Of a DNA stretch of 64,000 nt, positions 43,392 to 52,055 are shown piece after piece. Positions within the stretch are counted from its first letter, which is position 1, and every line of letters begins with the position of its first letter. Under the pieces are notes generated by a model. That model was not told the DNA's origin, searched no databases, and saw nothing but the letters and a program-made list of their open reading frames with translations. This stretch comes from Paenibacillus_E violae (GTDB lineage: Bacteria; Bacillota; Bacilli; Paenibacillales; NBRC-103111), in contig NZ_JAWCUD010000002.1 of NCBI RefSeq assembly GCF_032461945.1, positions 372,001 through 436,000 of the forward strand, in the 5' to 3' direction. Made by a program: the position numbers and the translations under genes.

Positions 43392-43430
43392 CCTTTACGC
43401 CTCCTAGTAACTAGTTTCGTTCATTCCATT

Positions 43431-43448
43431 TACCTATTAAAAGGTAGA
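43431..43448 (-). promoter_or_regulatory. TetR operator, site 2 (NIPSNAP promoter)
   Basis: Minus strand TCTACCTTTTAATAGGTA, an inverted repeat (TACCT/AGGTA arms), identical in 16 of 18 positions to site 1 at 44054-44071. It lies between tetR and the first gene of the cluster. Confidence 0.65.
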
Positions 43449-43478
43449 TATGCATTAAAAAAACACTCGTTTTTCTCT

Positions 43479-44048
43479 TTACGTTAGGCTCGCAATTAAT
43501 CCTTCGGCGATCACTTCAAACCTGTTTTTATCGCGAAAACTTCTTGCAAGTAACTGTGCTCCCTGAAGGGAAGCCAAAAATTTGTGGGCCTGTACATCCG
43601 CGGCACCTTCAAAGTTAATATGCCCTTCCCGACGCCCCTGATCCAATACACGCTCTAGCCATGTTAGGTTTGTTGTGAAAAACTGTGCTAACCTGTCTCG
43701 TACTTTAGCTGATAAAGTAGCTAGTTCCGTAGAAAGCATGACACTCAAACACGTACAGTAATCCTGAACTGGGCCATCAAAGATCAAGATGAATTTGCGC
43801 AATTTTTCTAAATTGTTCTGGGTTTCGATATCGATTTGAGCAATGGCTGACATCGAATGTTTGTGATAGCGAGTGATCAGCGCTTCTCCTAAATCCTCTT
43901 TGTTTGGAAAATGGTAATGAATGCTAGCTGTCCGTATCCCTACTTTTTCCGCAATATGTGCATAGCTGAATCCGTTAAACCCAACTTCTTGCACAATGTA
44001 CTGGGCTGTATCTAAAATAATCTCTGCGGTATTCTTATGATTACTCAT
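43479..44048 (-). CDS. TetR/AcrR-family repressor
   Basis: 189 residues. Helix-turn-helix at about 10-55 (AEIILDTAQYIVQEVGFNGFSYAHIAEKVGIRTASIHYHF), then a ligand-binding helical domain; Cys at positions 98 and 100 (QDYCTCLSVML) could sense electrophiles as in quinone-responsive TetR proteins, which is inference. It is upstream of and in line with the NIPSNAP-to-tautomerase cluster, and near-identical operators lie before both, so it probably represses itself and the cluster. Confidence 0.92.
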   Translation of the reverse strand: MSNHKNTAEIILDTAQYIVQEVGFNGFSYAHIAEKVGIRTASIHYHFPNKEDLGEALITRYHKHSMSAIAQIDIETQNNLEKLRKFILIFDGPVQDYCTCLSVMLSTELATLSAKVRDRLAQFFTTNLTWLERVLDQGRREGHINFEGAADVQAHKFLASLQGAQLLARSFRDKNRFEVIAEGLIASLT

Positions 44049-44053
44049 CGCGT

Positions 44054-44071
44054 TCTACCTTTTAGTAGATA
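44054..44071 (+). promoter_or_regulatory. TetR operator, site 1 (tetR start)
   Basis: TCTACCTTTTAGTAGATA, arms TCTAC/GTAGA, overlapping the ribosome site 6 bp before the tetR ATG. Autorepression is likely. Confidence 0.6.
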
Positions 44072-44236
44072 GAGTTTCAACTCCTCTCTTCCTCAGATAT
44101 TCAACCGCCCACTCATCATACTATGATTGAAGACATCCTGCATAATATAGAATCGTGATACTGAATATCTCGATTACAGATACCTGCTCGTACCATTGTA
44201 TAAGTGCAATCCACATGGCGAATCCTATTGATAAAT

Positions 44237-44263
44237 GAAAAAAGCACTCTAATGAGTGCTTCT
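44237..44263 (-). terminator. Intrinsic terminator of the LacI/ABC operon
   Basis: Minus strand AAGCACTC, loop ATTA, GAGTGCTT, then TTTT; perfect 8-bp stem, just past the last gene of the operon. Confidence 0.85.
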
Positions 44264-44277
44264 TCACATCGATCTTT

Positions 44278-45126
44278 TTATATAGCCGCTTCATATATCA
44301 GCAATGATCCATGATTATCATCTGGAACGGCATAAAGTCTTATCGTTTCACCAGATATCTCTAAGAACACAGGATTACGGGTAATTACGTGACCTTGTGG
44401 GGAAAATTCAGTAATAGGTATTTCGTGAATGGTTTCTAATGTAAACAAATCTATTAGTGCTAATCCACCCAACTCGTAAGGCTTGGATTTGCTAGCAGGA
44501 TTAACTAGCTCAGAGATACCGCTCACAATCATTTTACCATCACCTACATAATGCCCATCTTGATAGTCGATAAAATGGCTCGTATTTTCTTTGTCCAGTA
44601 GCTGCCGCCCACTTGAATCCCATTCATAGAATCTGCGTGAGCCCCAGCAGTTGCCGATTAGCTTACCATTCTGACCCTCACGGACCAATCCTCCGATATG
44701 ATCTTGAACTCGGAACGATTCTTCTGCTTTTAAAGTAAGAGGATCAATTTTGTAAACGATAGATTGGCTGTGAGGCCGATATTCTGCGACAGGAACCCAA
44801 ATATGCGTACCATCAAAATCAATACCACCTGGATGATACATGTCACCCTCACCTAATGGTGTCTTCTTCACGAGCCTTCCTTGACCATCGAAGACAAATA
44901 AATGGCCAATTCCTTTGCCAGGCGTACGATCATAACCCTGATTAGACTGGTCATATCTGATTGGCCATTCAATAAGTTCAACCGATGACATATAAAAGAA
45001 ATCGCCGATTCGAACCATCCCTTGAGAGTGGTGATTGTTGAACTGCAGTTCTATTTGGTTTTTTAGCACCCATTTCGTGCTGCGTGTTAGATTTCTGAAC
45101 CGCGCGATGAGTTTCTGATCATCCAT
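44278..45126 (-). CDS. Probable beta-propeller protein (DUF6454-like)
   Basis: 282 residues from ATG 45126 (MDDQKLIARF); the ATG at 45132 is too close to GGAG. Repeated blades can be seen: GMVRIGDFFYMSSVELI, YHPGGIDFDGTHIWVPVAEY, GGLVREGQNGKLIGNCWG, NPVFLEISGETIRLYAVPDDN. I believe this is the family called DUF6454, which has no known function; this is from memory. No signal peptide. Last gene of the LacI-led ABC operon, 30 bp after a permease, so it may process or sense the transported ligand. Confidence 0.75.
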   Translation of the reverse strand: MDDQKLIARFRNLTRSTKWVLKNQIELQFNNHHSQGMVRIGDFFYMSSVELIEWPIRYDQSNQGYDRTPGKGIGHLFVFDGQGRLVKKTPLGEGDMYHPGGIDFDGTHIWVPVAEYRPHSQSIVYKIDPLTLKAEESFRVQDHIGGLVREGQNGKLIGNCWGSRRFYEWDSSGRQLLDKENTSHFIDYQDGHYVGDGKMIVSGISELVNPASKSKPYELGGLALIDLFTLETIHEIPITEFSPQGHVITRNPVFLEISGETIRLYAVPDDNHGSLLIYEAAI

Positions 45127-45162
45127 GTGCATTGTCTCCAGTTAATCTTCATTTGCGTTGAA

Positions 45163-46008
45163 TCATCTAGCCCTAGCACGTTCCTCTGTAATCATACTAC
45201 GAATATAAAAGTACCCCATTACCGAACAAAGCAGGAACGTAAAGAAAGCAATCGCCGCAGCTAATTGTTTCTCCTGGAACACACCGAAAACCTGTTCCAT
45301 CGAAACCCCTAACATTTGCGGAGCATTGGGCCCAATGAGAAATGGTGCCGTAAACGAACCGATCACGCCCATAAACACAAAAGTAACGGCCACTAGCAAT
45401 GTTTTATACGTCAGCGGCAAAATGAAACGAACGAAGATTTGCAATTTACGTGCCCCTACGTCCTTCGCGCTTTCAATAATCGAATTAGGAACTGCGGATA
45501 AAGCTGAACCAAGCAGCATCGTCGTAAAAGGAATGTTAAACCATAAATTCGCGATAATAATCCCCTTCATGTCGAAAATAATACGTGGCATCTCTCCACC
45601 GTTAACCAGAAGCAGCAGGCGTGAAACCCATCCATGATTGCCAAGCAATTGGATTAAACCGTAGGTCGCGATAACAGATGGGATAAAGATTGGAATCATA
45701 TACAATTTACGTATCCATTTTACCATCGTACCTGTATTAAATCTCATATAAGCAGCTAATGCATAGCTGATAATCAACACGAGAATTACGGAAACAACCG
45801 TTACTTCCAAGGTAAAAATAATGTTGGAGCGCATCAGCTTATCTGTGAATAAATACGTGTAATTGGATAAATCATAGCCGCCCGATTTATTCGTCAAGCT
45901 TTCCTTAAAGGAAATGATAATAGGAATGACGACAGTGACGAAAAGTAATAAAAAAGAGGGGATAACCAGAAGTAATCCGAATATCCCCATTTTCATTTGT
46001 TTACTCAT
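45163..46008 (-). CDS. ABC permease, spermidine/phosphonate type (first half)
   Basis: 281 residues, six helices; EAA loop SIIESAKDVGARKLQIFVRFILPLT near residue 185. The family is that of PotB/ThiP/phosphonate-like importers rather than Lpl sugar permeases. ATG overlaps the stop of the binding protein by 4 bp. Works with the permease at 48278 and the ATPase at 47211. Confidence 0.92.
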   Translation of the reverse strand: MSKQMKMGIFGLLLVIPSFLLLFVTVVIPIIISFKESLTNKSGGYDLSNYTYLFTDKLMRSNIIFTLEVTVVSVILVLIISYALAAYMRFNTGTMVKWIRKLYMIPIFIPSVIATYGLIQLLGNHGWVSRLLLLVNGGEMPRIIFDMKGIIIANLWFNIPFTTMLLGSALSAVPNSIIESAKDVGARKLQIFVRFILPLTYKTLLVAVTFVFMGVIGSFTAPFLIGPNAPQMLGVSMEQVFGVFQEKQLAAAIAFFTFLLCSVMGYFYIRSMITEERARAR

Positions 46009-47186
46009 TGCGCAGCAACTTCACTTTGCCAACGCTTCGTCATATCTTTATCCAGTTCGCCGATATTGAATGAGCGGAATCCTTCGGACGCACCTTTGAA
46101 TGAATCTTGAATTTCTTTGGACATGTTAGAAAGCTTGATACCTGGGAAGCCATGCATTTTATCAACAACTACGCCTTGTGCCTCAGGTGAAAGAACGAAA
46201 TCTAGGAATTTGTAGACAGCATCTTTCTTCTCTGACAGCTTAGGCACCATTAAGTATGTTGGTCCTCCATTAAAACCTGGCGTCAATTGCGTCATTTTCG
46301 TTGATTTCGGAAGCTGCCCTTTCGCGACTTGCTCAAGTACCATGTCGGACCAAGCTGGAATCATATCGACTTCACCGCTTGTCAACAAATCTAGAGTCCC
46401 TTGGTTTTTCTTCGGATAAATCCCTTTGCCATACACGGTTTTCCCAAGTTCTTTGAGCAGAGCAAAACCTTGATCCCAACCTTTTTCAACGCTTGGATCG
46501 GAATTATGAATCGCTTCCTCCGGCAAGAACTTATACAGGGCAGTCGCTACAAAAGAGTTACCGGCCCCACCTGTAGATGGATCGTTATAAGCGAATTTGG
46601 ACGGATTTTTCTTGATCCAATCGTACAATTCATCCAAAGTTTTTGGTGGTGTAGCTACTTTATCGCTGTTATAAGCCAATACAACGGCAGATGAACGATA
46701 AGGAATAGCGAGATTGGAGATATCTTTCAGTGTTTTTTCATCGACAGCAGCTAGATTTTTAATTTTGTCAACTGCTAAGGAATCCCACAGATCATCTTTT
46801 TGTCCCCGAGTGACATTAGACAAGCCATCTTCGTACAAATCGATATCGCCGGATCCTTTATTCGCTTGTTTGGCAGCAAGAATACGGTCATACGTTGGTT
46901 GTGCGCCAGTACCTGAAGGAATGTACACCGGTTTTACCTTCACATCTGCATTTTGTTTCTCAAACATAGGGATTAACGTATCCCATAGATCTTTAACATT
47001 TTGCGATCCCGTAAAATAGAAGGTAAACTCAACAGGTTTTTTGCTATCTGCCGTTGCTTTAACTGGAGCGTTGCTTGGAGCAGCAGATGAACCTGCATTT
47101 GTCGCAGAATTACCACACCCGGAGATGAAAGCTGCCGTAGCGGTCATTAAAGTGACTAGCGTAATCGCGGATTTCTTGCGTAACAT
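46005..47186 (-). CDS. Extracellular solute-binding lipoprotein (iron/polyamine/phosphonate type)
   Basis: 393 residues. Lipobox ISGCGN (Cys about 24). Binding domain PVEFTFYFTGSQNVKDLWDTLIPMFEKQ, PKTLDELYDWIKKNP, PGFNGGPTYLMVPKLSEKKDAVYKFLDFV. Length and motifs are of family-1-like receptors used with PotA-type ATPases. The ligand is not readable; small organic ions or metal-chelates are typical. AGGAGGC site before the ATG. Confidence 0.9.
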   Translation of the reverse strand: MLRKKSAITLVTLMTATAAFISGCGNSATNAGSSAAPSNAPVKATADSKKPVEFTFYFTGSQNVKDLWDTLIPMFEKQNADVKVKPVYIPSGTGAQPTYDRILAAKQANKGSGDIDLYEDGLSNVTRGQKDDLWDSLAVDKIKNLAAVDEKTLKDISNLAIPYRSSAVVLAYNSDKVATPPKTLDELYDWIKKNPSKFAYNDPSTGGAGNSFVATALYKFLPEEAIHNSDPSVEKGWDQGFALLKELGKTVYGKGIYPKKNQGTLDLLTSGEVDMIPAWSDMVLEQVAKGQLPKSTKMTQLTPGFNGGPTYLMVPKLSEKKDAVYKFLDFVLSPEAQGVVVDKMHGFPGIKLSNMSKEIQDSFKGASEGFRSFNIGELDKDMTKRWQSEVAAQ

Positions 47187-47210
47187 GGAAATGCCTCCTT
47201 GGATTTGGGT

Positions 47211-48242
47211 TTAATTTTCGGAAAATGCAATGATTTTGGCAAAGTTTGCTTTTACATGTTGTCCTGTATGGAGATCCTTGACAGAATCCCTTGGTTGAAA
47301 CGCCCGGATTGTTCCGTACTGAGGTAAATCAATGGATACTTCGGCATAATGCCCAAGCACCATCACTTGTTTAATCACACCCGAAAGGCCGTGTCCTTCT
47401 TCACTTTCTATGATCACATCTTCAGGTCGAACGGCAAGATGTACATGCCCGGACAGATTTTTTGAATTTGGAAAACTTAGATGCCCGACGGTCACGCGTT
47501 CGGCAGCGATCACCCCTTTCAAAAAGTTCATTTTGCCGATAAATTGAGAAACGAACAAAGTACTTGGTTCATCGTAAATTTCTTGTGGTGAAGCGATTTG
47601 CTCGATGTTCCCTTGATTCATAACGACAATACGATCCGAAATCGATAACGCTTCTTCCTGATCATGAGTGACGAATACCATCGTAAGGCCTGTTTTGGAC
47701 TGAATTTCCCTTAGCTCTTCCCTCATCTCGTGGCGAAGCTTAGCGTCCAGCGCGGAGAAGGGCTCATCGAGCAAAAGAACAGCCGGCTTCAGAAGCAGTG
47801 ATCTTGCAACCGCGATACGCTGCTGTTGTCCACCGGAAAGTTCGCCCGGATATTTCTTCTCGGCTCCAGGCAAGCGAACCAACTGCAGCACTTCATTTAC
47901 GGCTTTATCGATTTCCGCCTTTTTGATCTTGCGTATTTTAAGACCGAATGCGAGGTTGTCATACACCGTCATATGCGGCCATAAATTGTAACCTTGAAAA
48001 ACCATGGATGTCGGACGTTTCTCAGGAGGCGCTTGAAGCACACTTTTACCCTCAATAAGAATGTCGCCGGAATCGGGATCGAGAAATCCTCCGATGCTGC
48101 GAAGAACAGTTGTTTTACCACAGCCTGAAGGGCCAAGCAAAGTAATTAACTCCCCTTTACGAACATCAAGGGAAATTCCGGTTACGCCTTCTCCTGTTTT
48201 ATAGCGTTTCGTCAATTGTTGAACTGAAAGCTGAATGTCCAT
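47211..48242 (-). CDS. ABC importer ATPase (PotA type)
   Basis: 343 residues. Walker A GPSGCGKTT (about 37-45), Q-loop, signature LSGGQQQR, Walker B LLLDEPFSALD, H-loop THDQEE; C-terminal TOBE regulatory domain (about 280-340). Energises the importer encoded around it. It is the only ABC ATPase gene in the window, which contrasts with the sugar importers here that depend on an external ATPase. Confidence 0.96.
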   Translation of the reverse strand: MDIQLSVQQLTKRYKTGEGVTGISLDVRKGELITLLGPSGCGKTTVLRSIGGFLDPDSGDILIEGKSVLQAPPEKRPTSMVFQGYNLWPHMTVYDNLAFGLKIRKIKKAEIDKAVNEVLQLVRLPGAEKKYPGELSGGQQQRIAVARSLLLKPAVLLLDEPFSALDAKLRHEMREELREIQSKTGLTMVFVTHDQEEALSISDRIVVMNQGNIEQIASPQEIYDEPSTLFVSQFIGKMNFLKGVIAAERVTVGHLSFPNSKNLSGHVHLAVRPEDVIIESEEGHGLSGVIKQVMVLGHYAEVSIDLPQYGTIRAFQPRDSVKDLHTGQHVKANFAKIIAFSEN

Positions 48243-48277
48243 GTGTGCCCCCTTCTATTTGATAAATGGATCTGTCG

Positions 48278-49102
48278 TCATTTGAGTTGGAAGCCGCTGG
48301 ACATAATATCCGCGCTCACAAAGCGCTGTGCAGCCAGCAAGAGAATAATCGTCGGCGCTGTCAAAATAATGGAAAATACAGCTCCTGCATAGGCCGGATA
48401 ATCGCTAATAATCGAGTACATGACAATCGGCATCGTTTTATAGTTTGGGATACCCACAAGGAACGTGCCCTGAGCTTCGTCCAGCGAATTCAAGAATGTA
48501 AAGATAGAAGCTACGATAATTCCCGGCATAGCCATAGGAAGTGTAATACTGCGGAACACGCGGAACGGGCTCGCTCCCACATCCCTGGCTGATTCCTCTT
48601 GTGCCATATGCACATTGCGGAAAGCAGCCGTTGGAATCCATGTCATGAACATGAGTACGTTAATCATATGGATCAAAACAACGCCTATTAACGTGTTCAT
48701 CAGTCCGAGTTTGAAGAAAAGCACAGCAATCGAAACGTAAAGTCCCATTTTTGGAAAAGCATGTGTCAGAAGAAACGAGAACAAGAAAAACTTGCTAAGT
48801 GGAAATCGTATGCGTGCAAACGCATAAGCTGCCGGAATGCAAAGCACAATGGAAAGTGCCGTTACGATTGTTGCGATGACAAAAGACAAACCGATCGATT
48901 TTGCTATATCTTCTTGCTGGAACACAAACGTCCACCACTTCAGTGACCACTCATGCGGCAAGATATCGGGGTAGGTCCATTTGCCGGTAAAAGCCAGAAT
49001 AGCGAGATTGAGCAGCGGGCCCAAGAAAAAAATGACAAACACAACAAGAATGAGAAATTCTACGATTTTACGTGGGCCTAATGCTTTTAAATACCAACGC
49101 AT
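48278..49102 (-). CDS. ABC permease, spermidine/phosphonate type (second half)
   Basis: 274 residues, six helices; EAA loop EESARDVGASPFRVFRSITLPMAMP near residue 170. First structural gene after the LacI regulator (5 bp gap). AAAGGAG lies 12 bases before the ATG. Confidence 0.93.
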   Translation of the reverse strand: MRWYLKALGPRKIVEFLILVVFVIFFLGPLLNLAILAFTGKWTYPDILPHEWSLKWWTFVFQQEDIAKSIGLSFVIATIVTALSIVLCIPAAYAFARIRFPLSKFFLFSFLLTHAFPKMGLYVSIAVLFFKLGLMNTLIGVVLIHMINVLMFMTWIPTAAFRNVHMAQEESARDVGASPFRVFRSITLPMAMPGIIVASIFTFLNSLDEAQGTFLVGIPNYKTMPIVMYSIISDYPAYAGAVFSIILTAPTIILLLAAQRFVSADIMSSGFQLK

Positions 49103-49107
49103 GCGGA

Positions 49108-50139
49108 CTAACCACTCCTTTCAATGGAAAATGTTTGAGTCGATTGACGGACAATGAGTTTGGGCACTAGCTGCTTGGGATGCTCAATGTGTGCTTCCTG
49201 GCGGATAAGCTTGTCGAGCAAACTGAAGGCCTGAATCCCCATCTCTTCCGTATTGACCCTGATCGTTGTCAAAGAGGGTGTAAACATTGCGGCAAAGTCG
49301 ATATCATCGAAGCCGACAACCGCTACTTGTTCGGGAATGCGTACCGACTGTTCCAGCATAAACTTCATCGCGCCAAGCGCGATCATGTCGTTGGTGGCAA
49401 ATAACGATGTATATCCGCCTGAGCGAAACTGCTCCCAATGGGCGCGCATGAGCTCATACCCCTCGCCAAACGTGGACGTCGATGCCTGTAAGATCGAGCT
49501 TGACGGGAACGTAATCCCCAATTCTTTCAAATGATTTTTGAAGCCTTTCAGCCTCAAATTGTGACTGCGATGCGTTTGTGGTCCAGCGATCACGAAGATG
49601 TGACGATGACCCTGATCTGCGAGATGTTCAGCAACCATTCGGCCGCCTTCCTCGTCTTGATTCACAATGTGCATGACACCATCGACATCCGTGGAGCCAT
49701 TGACCATGACATAGGGAACTCCGAAGTTTGCGATGTAATCAATGACATTTTGCTGCAAACGGCTAATAAGGATTAGCCCGTCCACCCTTTTTTCCATCAT
49801 AAAATCGGCCGAACGCAGCGACATTTCATGATCTGTCGTAACGAAAACGGAATAATTCAGGCTTGCAGCTGTCATTAAAATAGCATCTAGAATTTTCCCA
49901 TAAAATGGATGAGATGCAATCGGATGATGCCGGCGATAAATCAGAACGCCAATGTTATGTGTTCTTTGTGAAACCATTGCCCTTGCTACGGCATTAGGCT
50001 TATATTGCAGTTCTTCAATCAGCTGCAGCACTTTATTGCGTACTTCCAAGCTGGTATAGCCCTTGCCAGATATCACGCGAGACACAGTGGATTTGGATAC
50101 ACCGGCGCGCAGGGCAATTTCCTTAATCGTATGCTCCAT
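49108..50139 (-). CDS. LacI-family transcriptional regulator
   Basis: 343 residues. Helix-turn-helix and hinge at the N-terminus (TIKEIALRAGVSKSTVSRVISGKGY, PNAVARAM), followed by the periplasmic-binding-like effector domain (NIGVLIYRRHHP, FAMTNDMIALGAMKF-like region, VAVVGFDDIDFAAMFTPSLTTI). It heads the operon for the importer at 44278-49102 and an operator-like palindrome lies 20 bp before its start, so autoregulation with relief by the imported ligand is expected. LacI control is unusual for a PotA-type system and hints at a sugar-related ligand. Confidence 0.94.
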   Translation of the reverse strand: MEHTIKEIALRAGVSKSTVSRVISGKGYTSLEVRNKVLQLIEELQYKPNAVARAMVSQRTHNIGVLIYRRHHPIASHPFYGKILDAILMTAASLNYSVFVTTDHEMSLRSADFMMEKRVDGLILISRLQQNVIDYIANFGVPYVMVNGSTDVDGVMHIVNQDEEGGRMVAEHLADQGHRHIFVIAGPQTHRSHNLRLKGFKNHLKELGITFPSSSILQASTSTFGEGYELMRAHWEQFRSGGYTSLFATNDMIALGAMKFMLEQSVRIPEQVAVVGFDDIDFAAMFTPSLTTIRVNTEEMGIQAFSLLDKLIRQEAHIEHPKQLVPKLIVRQSTQTFSIERSG

Positions 50140-50159
50140 GATGCGACCTCATTCCTGTA

Positions 50160-50177
50160 TGTGAGACCGTTCCCACA
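50160..50177 (-). promoter_or_regulatory. LacI-type operator
   Basis: TGTGAGACCGTTCCCACA on the plus strand: TGTG/CACA ends, central CG, symmetric at 14 of 18 positions. Position between the start and the presumed promoter of the LacI operon fits autorepression. Confidence 0.6.
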
Positions 50178-50338
50178 CACTTAATTTAACTTAGAAATAT
50201 TATTGCTGTGTTAGCAGCAATATAAGTAATTGTAAAGGCAAAGAAGCTGCCCCCAGGTTCTCGCAACTTTCGGAACAGCCCATTAGTAGGTAAACCTTAC
50301 GAATTATTTGTACAACGGCAGCTGAAATGACCACTCCA

Positions 50339-50368
50339 TTGACCGTCTCCCAGCTTTGGGCATACAAT
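50339..50368 (+). promoter_or_regulatory. Sigma-A promoter of the GH26 gene
   Basis: TTGACC (50339-50344), 18 bases, TACAAT (50363-50368), 55 bp before the ATG. In the same gap, TATTGCTG/CAGCAATA (50201-50222) forms an 8-bp perfect hairpin without T tract, of unknown role. Confidence 0.55.
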
Positions 50369-50422
50369 TAACTTACTGATTCCACGGAGGCTTCTATCTT
50401 CCTTACGAGAGGAACTTATCAC

Positions 50423-51964
50423 ATGTTTAAAAAGGTTATCTGGACATTAGGAGCCCTAAGTCTAGTGAGTTGCATCGTGATTACTTTGGTAGTCATAGAA
50501 AGTAAATTGGATGGTCTCGAACAAAGTCGATCAGAATCTGCTGTCGCACTGACTCCTCCCAATTCCTCTTCTACTCCCAAGTCCAAACAGCCGGATATTT
50601 TAACCTATTGGAAGAACCAAGAGAAGAAATCCGCACAATCCGGTTATTCGGAAGCCGCTTCAGTCTATCAAAATCGGATCATAGCATACTCAGCAGGTCT
50701 TCCTTCGATATCGCCATTAACTTATGATTGGTCTAGCATCCAAAGTCCTTCAGTGAATATGGAGCTTTATCTCCGCGTTCCTATGACAACGGAATCTACC
50801 AATCTTGCAAAACATGAGCCAGCTTCAGGGACTTATATAGGTATGTTAGGGGCAGATCGCAGAGTCGGGTACGATGTTACGAAGATTGAAGATGTGTACG
50901 GGCGAAAACACGCCCTTTATTTGGCTTATGTCGGTTGGCGGAAGGTACAGACCGATACGAATACCTATTTCCCCGCGCGAACAGCGGAAAGAGTCAAAGA
51001 GCTTGGCGGCGCACTCCAGATCGGTTGGGAGCCGCGCTTTGGTTTAGACGACGTGCTGGATGACGAATACATTCGCCGTTTTGCCCGGGAAGCCAAGGCT
51101 TCCGGCATTCCCATTTTCTTGCGTTATGCTTCGGAGATGAATGGCGCATGGGTGCCATGGCATGGAAGTCCCCAGCAGTATATTGAGAAATTCCGCCTTG
51201 TTCATGACATTATGGCCGAAGAAGCGCCTAATGTTGCGATGGTTTGGTCCCCTAATTTCTCGCCGTCGAATACGATTGATGACTACTATCCAGGGGACTC
51301 TTACGTAGACTGGGTTGGTTTCTCTTTGTATAACACACCCTATTCAGCAGATAAAGAGCAGCTAAAAGGAACCGTAATTGATACCTTCACACCTCTCTAC
51401 GAGCGCTATCGTCATAAGCCCATTATGATTTCAGAGGGCGCTATTGCTCACACCTACCTGCCTACGAACCAAACGTACTGGAGCTGGGCTGAAGGACAAC
51501 TGGGCTATATGTACGGTTTACTGCCGCGATTGTTTCCGCAGGTAAAAGCGATTACCTACTTTAACTTCAGTCGAGCTCAAGCGATTCGAACGAATGGGCC
51601 TTATGTGTATGATATCGGGGAGAACCCCTTCATGGACGGCTTATATCAACGGCTCATCCAATCCGATTGGTTCCTAGGTAAGGTTCAGACAGGCGTTGAC
51701 CCCATACAATATCGCTATACGCCTGTTACCGATCAATCTCTTCCTACTGGCAAACAAACTGTTCTTGTTTATCCTAAGCTTGAGAACGAACGGGGTGAAC
51801 CCCCATTTGCTATCGCCATTTACCAAGGCAATCAGCTTCTTGGCGTCAGTTATGAGGCTCCCTGGGATATAGACATTCAAGTGAATGTGGAATCAGCGGC
51901 AGAACCTTGGTACGCCGTCGCTTACAATGATAAGATGGAGCCCACTGCTGTCAGCAAAAACTAA
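50423..51964 (+). CDS. GH26-like endo-beta-mannanase/glycosidase, membrane-anchored
   Basis: 513 residues. One N-terminal helix (about 5-27) without a clear cleavage site, so probably an anchor facing outward, then a Ser/Pro linker and a (beta/alpha)8 GH26 domain (100-400): acid/base Glu238 in RYASEMNG, aromatic site VWSPNF, nucleophile Glu338 in IMISEGA. C-terminal beta domain of about 80 residues. It would hydrolyse beta-mannan or beta-1,3/1,4 glucan-like chains at the cell surface. GAGAGG lies upstream of the ATG. Confidence 0.88.
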   Translation: MFKKVIWTLGALSLVSCIVITLVVIESKLDGLEQSRSESAVALTPPNSSSTPKSKQPDILTYWKNQEKKSAQSGYSEAASVYQNRIIAYSAGLPSISPLTYDWSSIQSPSVNMELYLRVPMTTESTNLAKHEPASGTYIGMLGADRRVGYDVTKIEDVYGRKHALYLAYVGWRKVQTDTNTYFPARTAERVKELGGALQIGWEPRFGLDDVLDDEYIRRFAREAKASGIPIFLRYASEMNGAWVPWHGSPQQYIEKFRLVHDIMAEEAPNVAMVWSPNFSPSNTIDDYYPGDSYVDWVGFSLYNTPYSADKEQLKGTVIDTFTPLYERYRHKPIMISEGAIAHTYLPTNQTYWSWAEGQLGYMYGLLPRLFPQVKAITYFNFSRAQAIRTNGPYVYDIGENPFMDGLYQRLIQSDWFLGKVQTGVDPIQYRYTPVTDQSLPTGKQTVLVYPKLENERGEPPFAIAIYQGNQLLGVSYEAPWDIDIQVNVESAAEPWYAVAYNDKMEPTAVSKN

Positions 51965-52010
51965 ATGAAATTGGAGTTTTCTATTTTATTTTCACTGAAC
52001 ATAGGCAAAA

Positions 52011-52048
52011 ATAGCCGCTGTTTCCTCTATTCAGGAAACAGCGGCTAT
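52011..52048. terminator. Terminator between convergent GH26 and gudD genes
   Basis: ATAGCCGCTGTTTCC / GGAAACAGCGGCTAT, a 15-bp perfect stem with an 8-nt loop; no long T tract on either side. Intergenic space is only 91 bp. Confidence 0.7.
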
Positions 52049-52055
52049 CTATTAT

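Noticed and set aside
50201..50222. TATTGCTG/CAGCAATA inverted repeat as terminator
   Set aside because: No T tract on either strand; noted only as a hairpin of unknown role.
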